A DNA stretch of 64,000 bases from NCBI RefSeq assembly GCF_001429725.1, contig NZ_LMHV01000009.1, positions 7,001-71,000 of the forward strand. Direction: 5' to 3'. Below, in pieces: positions 1-8,958 of the stretch. Every line of letters starts with the position of its first letter. Within the stretch, counting starts at the first letter, position 1. The notes under the pieces are model-generated. The model was not told the origin of the DNA and did not search any database. It saw nothing but the letters and a program-made list of their open reading frames with translations. The stretch is from Rhizobium sp. Root708 (lineage in GTDB: Bacteria; Pseudomonadota; Alphaproteobacteria; Rhizobiales; Rhizobiaceae). Both the position numbers and the translations under genes were made by a program.

Positions 1-66
1 AAACGCAAGCACGTCAGAAACGGAATGCTGTCACCCGTCGAGTTCGAGCGCTTGCAGAAAACATAA
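1..66 (+). mobile_element. IS3-family transposase, C-terminal tail only
   Basis: The first 22 codons read in frame to a TAA and give a basic peptide with NGMLSPVEFER, which resembles the extreme C-terminus of IS3-family OrfB transposases (just after the DDE integrase core). The rest lies outside the window, so it cannot be said whether the element is intact. Beyond the stop the same frame continues with EGVYETRGYS, which also looks transposase-like, so the stop may be a late mutation; this last point is inference. It marks the left edge as a site of past transposition. Confidence 0.55.
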
Positions 67-157
67 CGCGAGGGTGTCTACGAAACTCGGGGCTATTCAA
101 GATTTGAATCCTGCGCGTTGCCGAAATTTGTAGCGCATTGGCTTCCGTTCGAAGAAT

Positions 158-574
158 TCACGACGCCAGTGAGTTCATGCCCGCTCCCATGACCTGATGA
201 GACGACAGAAAAATCTGCTCTGCCTCGTAGAACGCGTAGAAGCGACCGCCTGATTTCTCTCCAGACAAATCGTTCGGCCGGTTCGCATCCATGGCGAGGT
301 AACAAGCGTTCTTCACCTTGCCGTCGCTGACTTTGTTTAGGCAGAGCGCTCGTGCACGCTCCGGCACAACCCGGGAGATTTGATAACCACCTTCGCCGAC
401 GTGGCTAATAAGCCAAGTGGAAATCGTGGCGGCCTCGGCAGCCGCCGCACCGAAGGCGGTGGCGAAAGACACTCCGACAAGAGCAAAAAGGCGAGAGCCA
501 GACGACAAGGTGGGTCTCCTGAAATCGTGGTTCGATAGGGCCAGGGTCCGAACACGGGAGACGATCATCGCCAT
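158..574 (-). CDS. small exported protein of unknown function
   Basis: A 138-residue protein that I do not recognise. Residues about 28-48 form a hydrophobic, alanine-rich stretch ending in AEAA, which looks like a Sec signal peptide with a long N-terminal extension, so the true start may lie further in. The mature part has two cysteines and ends in a short helical segment. No Shine-Dalgarno sequence is evident in front of the ATG. It stands alone between an IS3 remnant and a gene-poor stretch. It could be a genuine orphan secreted protein or a decaying gene. Confidence 0.45.
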   Translation of the reverse strand: MAMIVSRVRTLALSNHDFRRPTLSSGSRLFALVGVSFATAFGAAAAEAATISTWLISHVGEGGYQISRVVPERARALCLNKVSDGKVKNACYLAMDANRPNDLSGEKSGGRFYAFYEAEQIFLSSHQVMGAGMNSLAS

Positions 575-1364
575 GAACTGGTTAACAGTGTATTTCTAGT
601 AGAGTTGCACGAACTGAGAATGATCGGCTACCTCAGCTAGTGGTCACGCGATTTCTCGGATTTTGAAACGGCTCATGGCATTCGCTGATTGGGCATCTCA
701 CTTCGCTCGACGCCTACACCCGCCGCCAGTCGCGAATTGGAAGCTGGCTGCAATCCAGGGGGCAAAGATCCTTTAATACCTGAAATTTTCGCTCGATCGT
801 CTGGAAAGGGCGTTCTCTTGTGCGCTGGAGCAGGGGGTGAGCCCTCGCGATCTACTGGCTGCGTTGCCGGCGGGACATTCATTCCCACACTTGTCGACCA
901 CTCGGTCCAAGCACCGAAACTCGCCGGATTAGGCATGGCGCTTCACCTGATCTAGCGGCGGGACCTGAGGGCGGTCGAGTAGATTCAGGAGGGCGTCGCC
1001 ACGTGCGCTTAAAGCGTTGGCCTGACCGAAAACACAACTGCGAAAATGCAGCCCATCCTGACCAAAATGGCTGACATGGAGAAATCAGTTGGTGCATTCG
1101 ACGCAATGGAACGAACTTGGCGGCAGACTTTATCTGGACCGACCAATCGACCCAGGGTGCCGTCTCCCGGCGTCATGGAAAGTCATTAGTAAATAACTGT
1201 TTAGATACAAAAATTAGCAATATAAAACAAACTGTTATATAGAAATTGCCGCTCAAATTTGTGGATTTCAACCTTGACAGGGTTGCACTTTCGCTGTCTG
1301 TTCTTCGCCGGGATCGACGCGGCTCCGCGTCGGGCATGAGGAGCTTCCAGGAGGACCTATCGTT
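575..1364. other. 790 bp without a convincing gene
   Basis: Only short overlapping frames occur here and none has a recognisable domain. Positions 1190-1260 are strongly AT-rich compared with the surroundings and probably hold the promoter of the oxidoreductase pair that follows. A short hairpin (arms 1315-1322 and 1325-1332) and a good Shine-Dalgarno sequence (AGGAGG near 1350) lie just before the ATG at 1365. The segment 1000-1170 reads as a helical peptide in one frame but has no start or context to support a gene. It may be debris from insertion-element activity. Confidence 0.5.
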
Positions 1365-2375
1365 ATGCTGAGATTTGCCGTTGTCGGAATCGATCATGGG
1401 CACACATTCGACCATGTGAAGGGGTTGCTTGCCGCAGATGCCGAGTTCGTTGGCTACTGCCCGCAGACCTCCGTGCCGGCACTCCTGGAGACCTTCAAGA
1501 AAACATATCCAGAGGCGCGGCAGATCGACCGGGAGGCGATCTTTGCCGATCCATCGATCGACGTGATCTGCATCGCCGCTATCCCGCGTGACCGCGCGGG
1601 TCTTGCGGTTCGCGCCATGCGGGCCGGCAAGGATGTGATGACCGACAAGCCGGGCGTAACGACCGCTGCGCAGTTGGAGGACGTCAAGCGCGCGGTGGCT
1701 GAGACTGGCCGCATATTTTCGATCTGCTTTTCGGAGCGCCATTGCGTGCGCTCGGCAGTCAAGGCCGGCAAACTCGTCAAGCAAGGCGCGATCGGCACTG
1801 TCATCCAGACGCTGGGCATGGGTCCGCACCGTCTGCAGCTTCCAACACGGCCAAAATGGTTCTTCGATCCCGAGCAGTTCGGCGGCATTATCGTCGATAT
1901 CGCTTCGCACCAGATCGACCAGTTCCTTTTCTATACGGGTTCGACAACGGGCGAAGTTGTCGCCAGCACGATCGGCAATTTCGGGATGCCCGAGGAGCCC
2001 GCGTTCCAGGATTTCGGGGAAGTCCTGCTGCGCTCGGACAAGGCCTCCGGCTACGTCCGTGTCGACTGGTTCACGCCGGAGGCGTTGCCGACATGGGGTG
2101 ACGGTCGCCTGACCATCCTCGGCACCGAGGGCTATATCGAGTTGCGCAAGTACATCGATATTGCCGGTCGACCGGGCAAGGATCACCTGTTCCTCGTCAA
2201 CGGCAAGGAGATGTCCCACATCGATTGCAGCGACGAGCGCCTGGACTATTTCGATGCTTTCGTTGCCGATGTGACGAACCGGACCGAGACGGCGATGCCG
2301 CAAGCGCATGTCTATGAAGTCTGCCGCCTGTCGATCGAAGCGCAATCGAACGCTGCCCGTCTCGGGCATCGCTGA
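1365..2375 (+). CDS. Gfo/Idh/MocA-family NAD(P)-dependent oxidoreductase
   Basis: 336 residues. Residues 1-120 form the Rossmann domain. It opens with AVVGIDHGH, where the usual GxGxxG glycines are partly replaced, and the family EKP motif appears as TDKPG near residue 96. The C-terminal alpha/beta domain carries DIASHQIDQF near residue 185, with the conserved Asp and His of the active site. Such enzymes oxidise or reduce a sugar or cyclitol hydroxyl in the cytoplasm; the substrate cannot be read from the sequence. The start is set by AGGAGG about 10 bp upstream. It is followed after 10 bp by a second member of the family, so the two probably form an operon and act on related intermediates. 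Confidence 0.85.
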   Translation: MLRFAVVGIDHGHTFDHVKGLLAADAEFVGYCPQTSVPALLETFKKTYPEARQIDREAIFADPSIDVICIAAIPRDRAGLAVRAMRAGKDVMTDKPGVTTAAQLEDVKRAVAETGRIFSICFSERHCVRSAVKAGKLVKQGAIGTVIQTLGMGPHRLQLPTRPKWFFDPEQFGGIIVDIASHQIDQFLFYTGSTTGEVVASTIGNFGMPEEPAFQDFGEVLLRSDKASGYVRVDWFTPEALPTWGDGRLTILGTEGYIELRKYIDIAGRPGKDHLFLVNGKEMSHIDCSDERLDYFDAFVADVTNRTETAMPQAHVYEVCRLSIEAQSNAARLGHR

Positions 2376-2385
2376 GGAGGCGGCC

Positions 2386-3456
2386 ATGTCGAAGAAATTT
2401 CGTGTTGGTGTGATCGGCGCAGGCATTGCCTCGCGCCACCTTGCAGGATTTGCCTGGAACAAGGAATTGTTCGACGTTCAGGTGTTGTGTTCCCTGGACG
2501 AGGATCGTGGCAAAGCGCTTTGCGCTGAATACGCCATTCCCGAATACACCCAGGACGCCGAGGCGATGATCGCGCGTCCCGATCTCGACATCATCGATAT
2601 CTGCACCCCGCCGAGTTCGCATTTCGAACTTTGCCGCAAGGCGATCGAGGCGGGCAAACATGTGATCTGTGAAAAGCCGCTGTTCGGCTCGATCGCCGAG
2701 ATCGACGAAATGGCCCGCATCGTGGCGCGTGCCGAAGGTCCGCGGCTCATGCCGATCTTTCAGTATCGCTATGGTTCCGGCCTGCAGAAGCTGAAGATGC
2801 TGATCGATCTCGGCCTGACGGGTGCCCCCTTCCTCACCACCATCGAAACGCACTGGTGGCGCGGGCCTGACTATTACGCGGTTCCATGGCGCGGCAAGTG
2901 GGCGACCGAACTCGGCGGCGGGCTGCTCGGCCACGCGATCCACGCGCACGACATGCTGAATTATGTGCACGGTTCGTGTGCCGAAATCTTTTCCTACGGG
3001 ACGACCCTGGTGAACTCGATCGAGGTCGAAGACACCGCTGCCCTGTCCGTCAAGATGCAAAACGGCTCGTTGGCGTCGTTGTCGATGACCCTCGGCTCGC
3101 GCAAGGAGATCTCACGCCTGCGGTTTTGCTTCGCCGACCTCGTGGTCGAAAGCATCCTCGAGCCCTATACCATGGGTCGCGATCCATGGACATTCGTCGC
3201 CGGTGAGGACGCGCATCAACGCCGCGTTGACGAGGCTCTGGCCGCCTACGAGCACAAGGAGGATGGTTATACCCGCCAGTTTGAGCTGTTCCATGAGGCG
3301 CTGGTGCGGGGCGAGGAGCCGCCCGTCACCTTGGCGGATGCGCGCAACTCGCTGGAGCTCGTGACGGCAGCCTATTATTCGCAGCGCGCAGGCCAGCCGA
3401 CCGCGTTGCCCATTCTCTCCGATCATCCGCTCTACCATTCCTGGCTGCCCGGCTAG
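2386..3456 (+). CDS. Gfo/Idh/MocA-family oxidoreductase (second of pair)
   Basis: 356 residues. The N-terminus has the classical dinucleotide-binding motif VGVIGAGIASRH, and CEKPL near residue 97 is the family EKP signature with the catalytic lysine. GGGLLGHAIHAHD near residue 185 supplies the conserved HxxD part of the C-terminal domain. The ATG at 2386 is chosen because GAGGAGG lies 5 bp before it, overlapping the stop of the upstream gene at 2375; longer in-frame starts run into that gene. Close coupling suggests the two dehydrogenases work in one catabolic route. Sequence divergence between them argues against a recent duplication. Substrate unknown. Confidence 0.85.
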   Translation: MSKKFRVGVIGAGIASRHLAGFAWNKELFDVQVLCSLDEDRGKALCAEYAIPEYTQDAEAMIARPDLDIIDICTPPSSHFELCRKAIEAGKHVICEKPLFGSIAEIDEMARIVARAEGPRLMPIFQYRYGSGLQKLKMLIDLGLTGAPFLTTIETHWWRGPDYYAVPWRGKWATELGGGLLGHAIHAHDMLNYVHGSCAEIFSYGTTLVNSIEVEDTAALSVKMQNGSLASLSMTLGSRKEISRLRFCFADLVVESILEPYTMGRDPWTFVAGEDAHQRRVDEALAAYEHKEDGYTRQFELFHEALVRGEEPPVTLADARNSLELVTAAYYSQRAGQPTALPILSDHPLYHSWLPG

Positions 3457-3580
3457 GCCGCGCGGAGCTCGCTGTAAACAACATCAGATGAAAAACATGC
3501 CGGTAAAGTAACGACTTTCTAAGCTCGATTTGCCAGCCTCTCCGCAGGCATTTTATTTTAGCGTTTTGTCGGGGTCTTTC

Positions 3581-3829
3581 ATGCAGCGTGATAAGGACGT
3601 TTGGATCAATCAACGGGCTTATGCGCTTTGGGAGGAAGAGGGGCGACCGGATGGACGAAGTGCCGAGCATTGGCAGCAGGCAGCGGAGGAATACCGTCTG
3701 CTGGAGCTGACCAAGGCATCGACCGACGGCAGCGACCTCATCGAGCGCCTCAAGGCGATGGGCCGACTGATGCGGAGCGCTGATGCTCCGGTAGAGCCAC
3801 AGCGGTTGCCTCGCGCCAAATCCGGCTGA
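3581..3829 (+). CDS. DUF2934 small protein
   Basis: 82 residues. The N-terminal half (IWxRAYxLWEEEGRPDGRxxEHW pattern, about residues 9-32) matches the DUF2934 family, which is common in rhizobia and has no assigned function. The C-terminal half is polar and probably helical. The ATG at 3581 is preferred because the domain begins right after it; the upstream in-frame region (3530-3580) is hydrophobic and unlike the family. The gene stands alone between two operons. Confidence 0.7.
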   Translation: MQRDKDVWINQRAYALWEEEGRPDGRSAEHWQQAAEEYRLLELTKASTDGSDLIERLKAMGRLMRSADAPVEPQRLPRAKSG

Positions 3830-4051
3830 CGTCGGTATTTTCCGTTCATGCACGCGCAGCGCTTGGCGAGGCCTCGGTCGCGTGCGTTTGGCACGCCGCG
3901 AACTTACTGATATATCTGGCGCGCAAATCTGATCGCTATTTCTCAAATCAAGCGCAAAAAATTTCGAAAGAACACTAAAACACTAGACAAAGCCGGGCTG
4001 CCTTTTCTAAGGGCTGCCGGATAGTTTGCATTCAACCAACAGAGCATTCCA

Positions 4052-4579
4052 ATGAGCAAGATTTCCCAGATCGATTACGCCACCGCTTCCGAGGAAATTC
4101 GCTCCGCTCACGACGAAGAAGTCCGCGTGCGTGGTCGCATGACCAATATGAAGCGCACGCTCCTGCATTCGCCTGCCGCGCATCGCATCTATGCCGAATG
4201 GTTCACCCTGCGCAGCGAGCTTTCTGCCATCCCCGACCGGCCGATCTGGATTTTCTCGCATGCGATCTCCAAAGCTTCGAAATCGAAGATCGCGATAACC
4301 TTTTTCCGTCGCGCCCTGATCAATGCGGGCTTCAACCCCGATGCGCTCGAACTTTCCGAGGAAGAAGCGTTGCTGGCCGTTTTCGGCGAGGCAATCGTTA
4401 CCGACTCAAACGCCGTTCCTGCCGAAATATGGGCGAAGCTGAAGCAGCGATATGATGCGAAGACGCTGGTGGATCTCGTTGCCTTCGCCGGCATCATGAT
4501 CGCGACGTCCATCTTCAACAACGTTGTCGAGGTCGATTTCGATTCTGAATTGGAAGCCTTCGCAGAGACTTCAAACTGA
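4052..4579 (+). CDS. carboxymuconolactone decarboxylase (CMD)-fold protein without cysteines
   Basis: 175 residues of the AhpD/CMD superfamily: TNMKRTLLHSPAAHRIYAEW (residues 31-50) is the typical helix leading into the core, and the C-terminus has the long hydrophobic helix DLVAFAGIMIATSIFNN. The protein has no cysteine at all, so the CxxC of AhpD peroxidases is absent and a peroxidase role is unlikely. It lies 38 bp before a peptide-type binding-protein gene and is probably the first gene of that ABC operon. CMD-fold proteins occur repeatedly next to such transporters and luciferase-like monooxygenases in other proteobacteria, with no function assigned. The role here is unknown. Confidence 0.75.
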   Translation: MSKISQIDYATASEEIRSAHDEEVRVRGRMTNMKRTLLHSPAAHRIYAEWFTLRSELSAIPDRPIWIFSHAISKASKSKIAITFFRRALINAGFNPDALELSEEEALLAVFGEAIVTDSNAVPAEIWAKLKQRYDAKTLVDLVAFAGIMIATSIFNNVVEVDFDSELEAFAETSN

Positions 4580-4617
4580 TTGCCGATACAGCAAAACATC
4601 ACTTAAGGGAGTTCAAA

Positions 4618-6207
4618 ATGTCTACCTCGACCCGCTATTCGCGCCGCCTTCTCGGCAGCGTATTCGGTCTGGCGCTTGCGCTGGGCGCGACCGCCGTTCA
4701 CGCCGATACGCCGAACAACGTGCTCGTCGTTGCCCAGTCGATCGACGATGCCGTGAGCTTCGACCCGGCCGAAGGCTTCGAACTGACGACGGTACAGTCG
4801 TTCAACAACATCTATCAGCGCCTCGTCCAATCCAACCGTGAGGACGGCACCAAGATTGAGCCGGCACTGGCCGCCTCTTGGGAATCCGGCAGCGACGGCA
4901 AGAGCCTGACCTTTGCGCTGGCGGACGCCAAGTTCGCGTCGGGCAATCCCGTTCGTCCTGAAGACGTCGTGTTCTCGCTGACGCGGGCAGTCAAGCTCAA
5001 CAAATCGCCGGCCTTCATCCTGAACGAACTCGGCTGGACAGCCGGCAACGTCGATGCCGCGGTCACCAAGGTTGACGATAAGCACGTCAAGCTGACATGG
5101 AGCGCCGATGTCGGTGCAGGCTTCGCCCTGTCGCTTCTGACCGCGCCTATCGCCTCGATCGTCGATGAGCAGACCGTCGCAGCCCAGGCCAAGGACAACG
5201 ATTTCGGCAACGGCTGGCTGAAGACGAATTCCGCCGGCAGCGGCGCATTCGCGATTTCGGCCTACACGCCTCATGAGGCGCTGGTGCTTGAGGCAAACGC
5301 TAATTCCAGCGACAAGCCGAAGCTCGAGAGCGTTATCATTCGCAACGTTCCGGATGTCAGCTCCCGTCGCCTGCTCGTCGAGCAGGGCGATGCGGATATC
5401 GCGCGCGGCCTGGCCGCAGACCAGATCGACGCACTGAAGGACAAGAGCGGCGTCAAGGTTCTGTCGGTTCCTTCCGCTCGCACCGATTACATCCTTCTCA
5501 ACACCAAGGCCAATGAGACGCTCGGCAAGCCGGCATTCTGGGAAGCGGCACGCTACCTGGTCGACTACAATGGCATTGCGAAGGACCTGCTACGTGGCCA
5601 GAGCAATGTTCACCAGGCCTTCCTGCCGGTCGGCTTCCCCGGTGCCCTGACCGATACGCCTTTCAAGCTTGACGTCGAAAAGGCAAAGAAGGTCCTGGCG
5701 GACGCCGGCATCAAGACGCCGTTCAAGGTAGAGTTCATCGTCTTCAACGATCAACCTTTCCTGTCGATTGCTCAGTCGCTCCAGTCGACCTTCGCAAAGG
5801 CCGGCATCGAGCTCGACATCCAGCCAGGCGTCGCGAGCGACATCTACGCTCGTGGCCGCTCGGGCAAGTTCGAGATGACCTTGCGTTATTGGATCCCGGA
5901 CTACTTCGACCCGCACTCCAACGCCAGCGCGTTTGCCATCAATCGTGACAACGCCACCAACACGGCTGCGAAGTATGCCGGCTGGGTCATTCCCGAGTTG
6001 ACGGATGAGACGCTCGCTGCCGTCAAGGAACAGGATGCTGCAAAGCGCGTCGCGCTTTATCGGGACCTGCAGAAGAAGATCCAGACCAGCTCGCCGTTCG
6101 TCTTTATGCTTCAAGGCAACGATCAGGTCGTGCTAAGCGACAAGGTGAAGAACTATGCTCAGGGCCTGAACGCGGATCAGGTCTACTACGACAAGGTGGA
6201 AAAATAA
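4618..6207 (+). CDS. ABC importer, family 5 (peptide-type) substrate-binding protein
   Basis: 529 residues. Residues 1-29 are a Sec signal peptide (RR, hydrophobic core, cleavage near VHA-DT). The rest follows the SBP_bac_5 plan: SFDPAEGFEL and the NIYQRLV segment near residue 65, then the loop around the ligand and RYWIPDYFDPHSNA near residue 424. It acts in the periplasm and delivers ligand to the permeases encoded next. Family members bind peptides, nickel, opines or oligosaccharides, so the ligand is open. The gene ends at 6207 and the next frame starts at once. A 15-bp hairpin just downstream probably limits read-through. Confidence 0.9.
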   Translation: MSTSTRYSRRLLGSVFGLALALGATAVHADTPNNVLVVAQSIDDAVSFDPAEGFELTTVQSFNNIYQRLVQSNREDGTKIEPALAASWESGSDGKSLTFALADAKFASGNPVRPEDVVFSLTRAVKLNKSPAFILNELGWTAGNVDAAVTKVDDKHVKLTWSADVGAGFALSLLTAPIASIVDEQTVAAQAKDNDFGNGWLKTNSAGSGAFAISAYTPHEALVLEANANSSDKPKLESVIIRNVPDVSSRRLLVEQGDADIARGLAADQIDALKDKSGVKVLSVPSARTDYILLNTKANETLGKPAFWEAARYLVDYNGIAKDLLRGQSNVHQAFLPVGFPGALTDTPFKLDVEKAKKVLADAGIKTPFKVEFIVFNDQPFLSIAQSLQSTFAKAGIELDIQPGVASDIYARGRSGKFEMTLRYWIPDYFDPHSNASAFAINRDNATNTAAKYAGWVIPELTDETLAAVKEQDAAKRVALYRDLQKKIQTSSPFVFMLQGNDQVVLSDKVKNYAQGLNADQVYYDKVEK

Positions 6208-7290
6208 GTGCCGCAAGCGGCAAACTCGTCAACTCGCCTTCAGGACAACTCCCGCCAGCAGAAACGCTGGCGGGAGTTGTCTTTCGCATGGCCGCTTCTG
6301 AAGTGGCTTTGGTCATTCGCGCTGACATTGTTCGGCTTGGCGCTCGTGACCTTCGCGATGACAAGGCTTTCACCGATCGATCCGGCTCTGCAACTCGTGG
6401 GGGATCATGCGAGCCAGTCGACCTACGACGCGGCCCGCGTCCAGCTGGGCCTCGACCAGCCGCTTCCTATACAGTTTCTCCGCTATATCGAAACGGCGCT
6501 CTCCGGTAATCTCGGCCAATCCGTTTCGACCGGGCAGCCGGTCGCGCGAGATATTGCGCGTACGTTCCCGGCAACCATCGAGCTGGCGACCGCCGCAATC
6601 ATCATCGGTGCAATACTGGGTCTCGCCCTTGGCATCGCCGCCGCGCTGCACCAGAAGACCTGGGTCGACACCATCGCACGAATAGTGTCCCTCTTCGGAT
6701 ACTCGGTGCCGATTTTCTGGCTCGGTCTCCTGATGCTCCTGCTCTTCTATGCGCGCCTGCACTGGGCGCCTGGGCCGGGCAGGGCCGACGTGGTGTTCCA
6801 ATATACCGTCAAACCCATTACCGGCTTCGCGTTGATCGACACATGGATGTCTGGCAAGGCGGGCGCATTCCGGGATGCGATCGCGCATTTGGCGCTGCCG
6901 GCCACCGTCCTTGCCTTTCACGCGCTTGCCTCGATCTCGCGATTGACGCGCGCGGCTATCCTGACCGAGCTCGGCCAGGAGTATGTCACGACTGCGCGCG
7001 CCAAGGGCGCCGGTCCGCGTCGTGTCGTCTTCGTGCATATTCTGCCGAATGTTTCGGGAACGCTTCTGACAGTCATAGCGCTTGCCTACGCGAGCCTTCT
7101 GGAGGGCGCGGTCCTGACGGAAACGGTCTTCGCATGGCCCGGGATCGGTCGCTATCTGACGACGGCCATGTTCGCAGGCGATATGCCGGCCATTTTGGGC
7201 GCAACGCTTGTTGTTGGAGCGTCGTTCGTTCTGCTCAATGCCTTGACTGACCTCTTGGTCACGAACCTGGAGGCGGGGAGGAGACGATGA
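6208..7290 (+). CDS. ABC importer permease, DppB/OppB type
   Basis: Inner-membrane subunit of the peptide-type importer, up to 360 residues. After an N-terminal membrane helix it has the family segment SPIDPALQLVGDHAS, five further hydrophobic segments and the EAA coupling loop (EYVTTARAKGAGPRRVVFVHILPN, given here as positions about 257-280) that contacts the ATPases. The GTG at 6208 directly abuts the preceding stop, but a perfect hairpin covers 6245-6280; a TTG at 6277 would leave a protein nearer the usual length, so the start is uncertain. It overlaps the next permease gene by 4 bp (ATGA). Confidence 0.88.
   Translation: MPQAANSSTRLQDNSRQQKRWRELSFAWPLLKWLWSFALTLFGLALVTFAMTRLSPIDPALQLVGDHASQSTYDAARVQLGLDQPLPIQFLRYIETALSGNLGQSVSTGQPVARDIARTFPATIELATAAIIIGAILGLALGIAAALHQKTWVDTIARIVSLFGYSVPIFWLGLLMLLLFYARLHWAPGPGRADVVFQYTVKPITGFALIDTWMSGKAGAFRDAIAHLALPATVLAFHALASISRLTRAAILTELGQEYVTTARAKGAGPRRVVFVHILPNVSGTLLTVIALAYASLLEGAVLTETVFAWPGIGRYLTTAMFAGDMPAILGATLVVGASFVLLNALTDLLVTNLEAGRRR
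6245..6280 (+). terminator. perfect 15-bp stem-loop between binding protein and permease (attenuator)
   Basis: Arms 6245-6259 (ACAACTCCCGCCAGC) and 6266-6280 are exact reverse complements with a 6-base loop, followed by only a few T residues. It resembles a weak terminator or mRNA-stabilising hairpin. It overlaps the first codons of the permease frame as drawn from the GTG at 6208, which suggests that translation really starts at or after 6277. Confidence 0.7.
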
Positions 7291-8144
7291 GCGCGATTTC
7301 AAAGCCGGTGCAGACCGGCCCAACTTTCCTCAGGCAGCTTCTGCGCTCGCCTTCGGCCACAGCCGGCCTGGCAGTTGTTGCCGTCATTCTGTTGGCAGCG
7401 CTTTTCGCCCCGCTGATTGCTCCCTATGATCCGACGCTGCAGGAGACGTCCAGTCGCCTCATGCCGGCAAGTGCCGCGCATTGGCTCGGAACCGATGCGT
7501 TTGGCCGGGATATCCTGTCGCGGTTGATCTACGGGGCCAGGCCCACCTTGCTGCTGGTGCTTGTCGTTGTTCTCGTCATGGCGCCGCTCGGCATTGCAGT
7601 CGGCATACTTGCCGGATTTTGGGGCGGCTTCGCGGAACGTGCGCTGATGCGCCTGACCGACATCGTCATGTCGTTTCCACGCCTGCTGCTCGCCTTTGCC
7701 TTCGTTGCGATCATGGGCCCGGGATTGATCAATGGCGCGTTGGCGCTCGCCTTGACCAGTTGGCCAGCCTATGCCCGCCAGGCGCGCGTCGAAACCGCCG
7801 CTCTGCGCCGCAGCGACTACCTCGCGGCCGCCGAAATGGTCGGGATTACGAGGCTCAGGCTCTTGTGGGGGCACATCCTGCCGCTCATCCTTCCATCGGC
7901 AATCATCCGTTTGGCGCTCGACCTCTCGGGCATCATCCTCGCCGCCGCGGGCCTTGGGTTTCTCGGGCTTGGCGTGCGCCCGCCGACGCCGGAATGGGGC
8001 TCCATGGTCGCCGACGGAACGCAGGTGATTTTCGACCAGTGGTGGGTTGCCGCGACGCCGGGCGTCGCGATCCTCGTGACCTCGCTGGGCTTCAATCTTC
8101 TGGCCGATGGCTTGCGCGATATATTGGATCCGCGTCATGGTTGA
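7287..8144 (+). CDS. ABC importer permease, DppC/OppC type
   Basis: 285 residues with an N-terminal membrane helix, then the typical HWLGTDAFGRDILSRLIYGA motif (about residues 66-85) that follows it in DppC-like permeases. Further membrane segments and the EAA loop (YLAAAEMVGITRLRLLWGHILP, near 175-196) complete the fold. It forms the heterodimeric channel with the preceding DppB-type subunit. Translational coupling at both ends (ATGA at 7287, and 8-bp overlap with the ATPase gene at 8137) shows an operon. Confidence 0.9.
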   Translation: MSAISKPVQTGPTFLRQLLRSPSATAGLAVVAVILLAALFAPLIAPYDPTLQETSSRLMPASAAHWLGTDAFGRDILSRLIYGARPTLLLVLVVVLVMAPLGIAVGILAGFWGGFAERALMRLTDIVMSFPRLLLAFAFVAIMGPGLINGALALALTSWPAYARQARVETAALRRSDYLAAAEMVGITRLRLLWGHILPLILPSAIIRLALDLSGIILAAAGLGFLGLGVRPPTPEWGSMVADGTQVIFDQWWVAATPGVAILVTSLGFNLLADGLRDILDPRHG

Positions 8145-8958
8145 GCCTCTGCTGACAATCAATGATCTCCGCATCTCGTTTCCGTCGCCAAACGGGCCGG
8201 TGAGTGTCGTCAACGGCGTTTCGCTCGAGGTCGGCCGCGAGGTCGTCGCCCTGGTCGGGGAATCCGGATCGGGAAAATCCATGACCGGCCGCGCTGCCAT
8301 GGGGTTACTGCCGTCGGCGGCAAGCATCGAGGCAAAGCAGTTCACCTTCGAAGGCCGGGATCTCACCCGACTTTCGGGAACACAGTGGAATGCGCTGAGA
8401 GGACTAGGGATCAGCCTGGTCCTTCAGGATCCCAAATATTCGCTCAATCCCGCCCACAAGGTTGGGCGCCAGGTCGAAGAGACGCTTCTTCTGCATACCA
8501 GGCTGTCGGCAAAGGAACGCCGTCAGCGTGCGCTCGAAATGCTTTCCAAGGTCGGGCTTGCCGATCCGGAGCGCGTCTATCAAAGCTACCCAGCCGCTCT
8601 TTCGGGCGGGATGGGACAGCGCGTGATGATCGCGGCGATGCTCATCAACAATCCACGCTTGCTCATCGCGGACGAGCCGACCTCGGCGCTCGACCGTGGC
8701 CTGCAGGACCAGATCCTGGCCTTGCTTCGGTCGCTGACAGCAGATCTCGGCATGGGGTTGCTGCTCATCAGCCATGATCTGCAGCAGGTTCACCGCTATG
8801 CTGATCGGGTGCTTGTCATGCGCCAGGGCGCCCTGGTCGAGGAATTGGCTTCGGCTAATCTCGCCAATGCAAGCTCCCCTTATACTCGTGCGCTTTGGGC
8901 AGCCCGCCCTTCCGCCGCGACCTACGGCACGCGTCTGCCGGTCTTTGAAGGTGAATGA
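8137..8958 (+). CDS. ABC importer ATPase, DppD/OppD type
   Basis: 273 residues. Walker A GESGSGKS near residue 41, signature LSGGMGQRV near 154 and Walker B LLIADEPTSALD near 174; a C-terminal HDLQQVHRYADR provides the switch histidine. The signature reads SGGMGQ as in the DppD/OppD half. The ATG at 8137 is preferred to one 30 bp upstream because the family N-terminus begins there and it overlaps the permease stop. The C-terminus ends earlier than in classical OppD proteins, without the long iron-sulfur-binding extension. It powers uptake together with the second ATPase. Confidence 0.9.
   Translation: MVEPLLTINDLRISFPSPNGPVSVVNGVSLEVGREVVALVGESGSGKSMTGRAAMGLLPSAASIEAKQFTFEGRDLTRLSGTQWNALRGLGISLVLQDPKYSLNPAHKVGRQVEETLLLHTRLSAKERRQRALEMLSKVGLADPERVYQSYPAALSGGMGQRVMIAAMLINNPRLLIADEPTSALDRGLQDQILALLRSLTADLGMGLLLISHDLQQVHRYADRVLVMRQGALVEELASANLANASSPYTRALWAARPSAATYGTRLPVFEGE

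Noticed and set aside
1315..1332. Hairpin just before the first oxidoreductase gene as a terminator
   Set aside because: The loop would be two bases, the stem is short and no T-run follows; it may be chance in GC-rich DNA.
1173..2462. A 429-codon minus-strand frame opposite the first oxidoreductase
   Set aside because: The plus-strand gene has clear Rossmann and active-site motifs; the minus frame shows none.
6370..8366. Two long minus-strand frames (317 and 355 codons) opposite the permease genes
   Set aside because: Rich in Arg, Gln, Asp and His as expected for antisense of membrane proteins; no domains.
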